A DNA stretch of 7,453 nt from Bacteroidetes bacterium GWA2_30_7 (GTDB taxonomy: Bacteria > Bacteroidota > Bacteroidia > Bacteroidales > GWF2-33-38): NCBI GenBank assembly GCA_001768155.1, contig MENC01000082.1:6693-14145 (forward strand), read 5' to 3'. Position 1 is the first letter of the stretch; each line of letters starts with the position of its first letter. The notes below the pieces were generated by a model that ran no database searches, had not been told where the DNA came from, and saw only the letters and a program-made list of their open reading frames with translations. The translations under genes were made by a program, and so were the position numbers. Positions 5,761 through 7,453 of the stretch are shown here, piece after piece.

Positions 5761-5777
5761 TTTCTAAGTTTTAGAAA
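5761..5777. promoter_or_regulatory. 17-bp dyad, candidate operator of the Gre-like gene
   Basis: TTTCTAAGTTTTAGAAA has 7-bp perfect arms (TTTCTAA/TTAGAAA) around three bases. It lies 6-22 bp upstream of the TACCTTTG box, where an activator or repressor dimer would contact the promoter. A looser AAATTTG/CAAATTT pair (5783-5789, 5806-5812) follows further upstream. AT-rich dyads arise by chance, so this is suggestive only. Confidence 0.35.
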
Positions 5778-5872
5778 GTATTAAATTTGTTAAATGAAAA
5801 ATGAGCAAATTTCTAATTAAATATGATTAATACTATCAAATTAGATTGTTAAGTGGCTGAAATTTAGACGTT

Positions 5873-6253
5873 TTAATATGCTACGGATACAGCAATATTA
5901 GGACTATTAGGGTTAACATCTAATGTTCTTGTTGAAGGAATTACCACTAAATCCATATCTTCCATAGGAATTGCGCCAAATAAAATTTGGTTTCCAAGAA
6001 CTAAAGCTCCAACAAATCCAACTCGATTTTTAAATCTGATTTCAATTGGTCCAACATAAGAAACCAATTTTTTAGAACCATCAGCTATGGTTACTTCTTT
6101 TTTGTCTAATTCCTCAAGTTGAAGTTGAATTCTTATATGTTCAGGGATACACAAATGTAAAGCTCCAGTATCTGCCAAAGCACTAACTTCTAAAGGTTGA
6201 AGTTCGGGGATTCTTGGATTTTTTAAAATCACATTTGCATTTACTAGTCCCAT
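5873..6253 (-). CDS. Retropepsin-like (clan AA) aspartic protease
   Basis: A 126-residue single-domain protein. Catalytic motif ADTGA at 27-31 (Asp28) follows a strand, and ADGSKKLV at 57-64 fits the flap region. GNQILFGAIPMEDMDLVVIP at 87-106 matches the LLG-x-D/E-x(4-5)-L-V-V-P end of clan AA proteases. One active-site Asp per chain means that it must dimerise to be active. It has no signal peptide, so it is probably cytoplasmic; substrates are unknown. A GTG at 6289 in frame would add 12 residues but falls beside the predicted -7 box (6279-6286), so I chose the ATG at 6253. It precedes the Gre-like gene by 129 bp and has its own promoter, so no operon link is evident. Confidence 0.85.
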   Translation of the reverse strand: MGLVNANVILKNPRIPELQPLEVSALADTGALHLCIPEHIRIQLQLEELDKKEVTIADGSKKLVSYVGPIEIRFKNRVGFVGALVLGNQILFGAIPMEDMDLVVIPSTRTLDVNPNSPNIAVSVAY

Positions 6254-6278
6254 AAAAGAATTGTACTTATTTATATTA

Positions 6279-6286
6279 CAAATATA
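6279..6286 (-). promoter_or_regulatory. TAnnTTTG -7 box (TATATTTG) of the aspartic protease gene
   Basis: An exact TATATTTG on the minus strand lies 25 bp upstream of the ATG at 6253, giving a predicted start site near 6273 and a leader of about 20 nt. No clear -33 TTG stands at 17-23 nt. It is divergent from the promoter at 6344-6351, with 57 bp between the two boxes. Confidence 0.5.
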
Positions 6287-6343
6287 CACAAAATTAAATT
6301 TATTTCTTTAAAAAAATAAATGTAAGAGTTCAATCATAAATTC

Positions 6344-6351
6344 TAGATTTG
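6344..6351 (+). promoter_or_regulatory. TAnnTTTG -7 box (TAGATTTG) of the radical SAM gene
   Basis: An exact TAGATTTG ends 4 nt before the ATG at 6356. Transcription would begin at or just inside the start codon, which suggests a leaderless mRNA. No strong -33 TTG lies 17-23 nt upstream. If the gene is not leaderless, the next in-frame ATG is far downstream and would remove the cysteine motifs, so the start at 6356 is kept. Confidence 0.45.
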
Positions 6352-6355
6352 TGAT

Positions 6356-7300
6356 ATGTTAAATGAAAAACAATATTTTCCAGAATTATTAAATTGCAAA
6401 ATATGTCCAAGAAATTGTAGTTCAAATAGATATTCAGGAAAATTGGGGTTTTGTAAATCTGGTTCAGATTCTGGTGTTGTAAGTGTGTGCATTCATAAAG
6501 GCGAAGAACCTGTAATTAGCGGACAGAAAGGGATTTGCAATGTTTTTTTCGGACATTGTAATATGCAATGTGTTTATTGTCAGAATTTTCAGATTAGTAA
6601 CAATAACAATAATTTAATTTTTTTATCATTTGCTAATGTTATAGAAAAAATTATTGAAATTATTAAATCTGGAGTAAATTCAGTTGGTTTTGTTTCGCCA
6701 TCACATTTTATTCCACAAATGAAATACATAATTAATGAATTAGGAAATAAAGGTTTTAAACCAATATTTATTTATAATTCAAATGCTTACGATAGTGTTG
6801 TGCAATTAAAAAGTTTAGAAAATTATATTGATATTTATTTGCCTGATTTTAAATATTTTGATAATAAATTAGCTGAAAAGTATTCTGATACAAAAAATTA
6901 TTTTGAGTTAGCAACTTTGGCAATTAAAGAAATGTACCGACAAAAGGGTTCTTCTTTAGTAATTAATGATGAGGGTGTTGCAGAATCGGGCTTAATAATA
7001 AGACACTTGGTTTTGCCCGATAATACTGAGAATAGTATAAAATTGTTAGAATTTATTGCTGAGAATATTTCAAGAAAAGTTTCAATTTCGTTAATGTCGC
7101 AATATTTTCCTTGTAATAAATCAAGTTATTATTTTGAAATAAATCGCAAACTTTTAAAGCAAGAATACGAAAAAGTAATTAATACGTTGGAAAAACTTGA
7201 ATTTAATAAAGGTTGGATTCAGAATTTAAATAGTTCTGAAAATTATTTACCAAACTTTATTGAAGCAAATCCGTTTAAAAAGAAGAAGCTAAGTTTCTAG
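6356..7300 (+). CDS. PflX-like radical SAM protein (COG1313 type)
   Basis: A 314-residue protein. The radical SAM cluster motif is CNMQCVYCQN, with Cys68, Cys72 and Cys75 as CxxxCxxC ligands for the [4Fe-4S] that cleaves S-adenosylmethionine. Upstream are family hallmarks: CKICPRNC (Cys14, 17, 21) with Cys33 in GFC, and KGEEPVISG (48-56). Downstream, YLPDFKYFD (161-169) and a RHLVLPDN (216-223)/LMSQYFP (246-252) end fit the TIM-barrel of this group. Members are annotated as pyruvate-formate-lyase-activating-like proteins, but their true substrate is unknown. The N-terminal cysteine set could hold an auxiliary cluster or zinc. Cys61 sits where most relatives have a Gly-Ser-Gly-type turn before IFF. 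It is a single gene on the plus strand with its own -7 box. Function assignment to an activase is weak; family call is firm. Confidence 0.9.
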   Translation: MLNEKQYFPELLNCKICPRNCSSNRYSGKLGFCKSGSDSGVVSVCIHKGEEPVISGQKGICNVFFGHCNMQCVYCQNFQISNNNNNLIFLSFANVIEKIIEIIKSGVNSVGFVSPSHFIPQMKYIINELGNKGFKPIFIYNSNAYDSVVQLKSLENYIDIYLPDFKYFDNKLAEKYSDTKNYFELATLAIKEMYRQKGSSLVINDEGVAESGLIIRHLVLPDNTENSIKLLEFIAENISRKVSISLMSQYFPCNKSSYYFEINRKLLKQEYEKVINTLEKLEFNKGWIQNLNSSENYLPNFIEANPFKKKKLSF

Positions 7301-7313
7301 AAAATTTTAGAAA
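7294..7313. repeat. Inverted repeat at the radical SAM stop codon
   Basis: TTTCTA (7294-7299) and TAGAAA (7308-7313) are complements with an AAATTT centre; the stop codon is inside. The arms are the same as in the dyad at 5761-5777. It could be a weak termination or mRNA-end hairpin, but it has no following U-run and AT-rich chance is likely. Confidence 0.25.
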
Positions 7314-7339
7314 TGAGTCCACTCCGAAAAGTCTTATTT

Positions 7340-7434
7340 TGCCACTAAAGCACTAAAACACAAAGTTTTCATCAAAACTATTTATTTGACAATCTTATTT
7401 TTGTGGATTTTGGTGCTTTGGTGATTTTGTGGCT
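7340..7434. repeat. Long imperfect palindrome with CAC-periodic arms and central hairpin
   Basis: The left arm (7341-7363) has GCCAC then CAC twice at about 9-nt steps. The right arm (7401-7433), read on the other strand, begins GCCAC and continues with the same CAC-n-AAA rhythm. In the middle AGTTTT (7364-7369) and AAAACT (7374-7379) form a tight hairpin around CATC. It lies just after the radical SAM gene and fills most of the gene-free right end (7301-7453), which otherwise shows nothing recognisable apart from a GAGTCCACTCCGAAAAG-type stretch at 7315-7331. It resembles CACAAAG-type repeats I recall as common in Bacteroidota. Confidence 0.65.
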
Positions 7435-7453
7435 ACTTTTCTTTTCTTGACTT

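Noticed and set aside
5783..5812. AAATTTG/CAAATTT inverted repeat as terminator of the aspartic protease gene
   Set aside because: The loop is 16 nt, arms are A/T only, and no U-run follows; chance is likely at this base composition.
1..7453. tRNA, rRNA, transposase or integrase genes
   Set aside because: No cloverleaf, rRNA signature, DDE-type frame or tyrosine recombinase motif was seen on either strand.

Overview
The window is AT-rich, has few Shine-Dalgarno sequences, and several genes carry exact TAnnTTTG boxes just ahead of their starts. That is the -7 promoter signature of Bacteroidota. The protein families agree: a Gre-like C-terminal-domain protein, a clan AA aspartic protease, an NrfD/Tat Fe-S pair and a SCO protein. 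Intergenic repeats of the REP/palindrome type also fit. I would call it an uncultured or environmental member of Bacteroidota with respiratory metabolism. The genus cannot be read from this window.

Positions 1-3656 (minus strand) form a respiratory gene cluster read right to left: a Tat-exported four-cluster Fe-S protein (3656-2718), a ten-helix NrfD/PsrC-type quinol-interacting membrane protein (2584-1283), a monoheme c-type cytochrome with a C-terminal beta domain and membrane anchor (1293-397), and a SCO1/SenC copper-delivery protein running off the left edge (348-<1). No molybdopterin catalytic subunit is present. The set therefore looks like a compact quinol:cytochrome c electron-transfer module, resembling the ActB Fe-S domain, ActC and ActE of alternative complex III, that may feed a copper enzyme encoded beyond the left edge. 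Two of the four Fe-S motifs lack one cysteine each. The junctions of this cluster carry repeats, including a heptamer/octamer/REP composite that forms the 5' coding end of the SCO gene.

Positions 3657-5142 (plus strand) hold a tightly spaced two-gene unit: an unrecognised 278-residue protein and a DUF6508-like 143-residue protein. It has its own TAnnTTTG promoter and looks like an accessory module of unknown function. A three-arm inverted repeat (5164-5204) separates it from the convergent genes.

Positions 5282-6253 (minus strand) hold a Gre-factor C-terminal-domain-like protein and a small retropepsin-like aspartic protease, each with its own promoter box. From 6356 to 7300 (plus strand) lies a PflX-like (COG1313-type) radical SAM protein with additional N-terminal cysteines, probably translated from a near-leaderless mRNA. 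The right end (7301-7453) has no gene and contains a long imperfect palindrome that shares its GCCAC/GTGGC termini with the element at 2630-2713.
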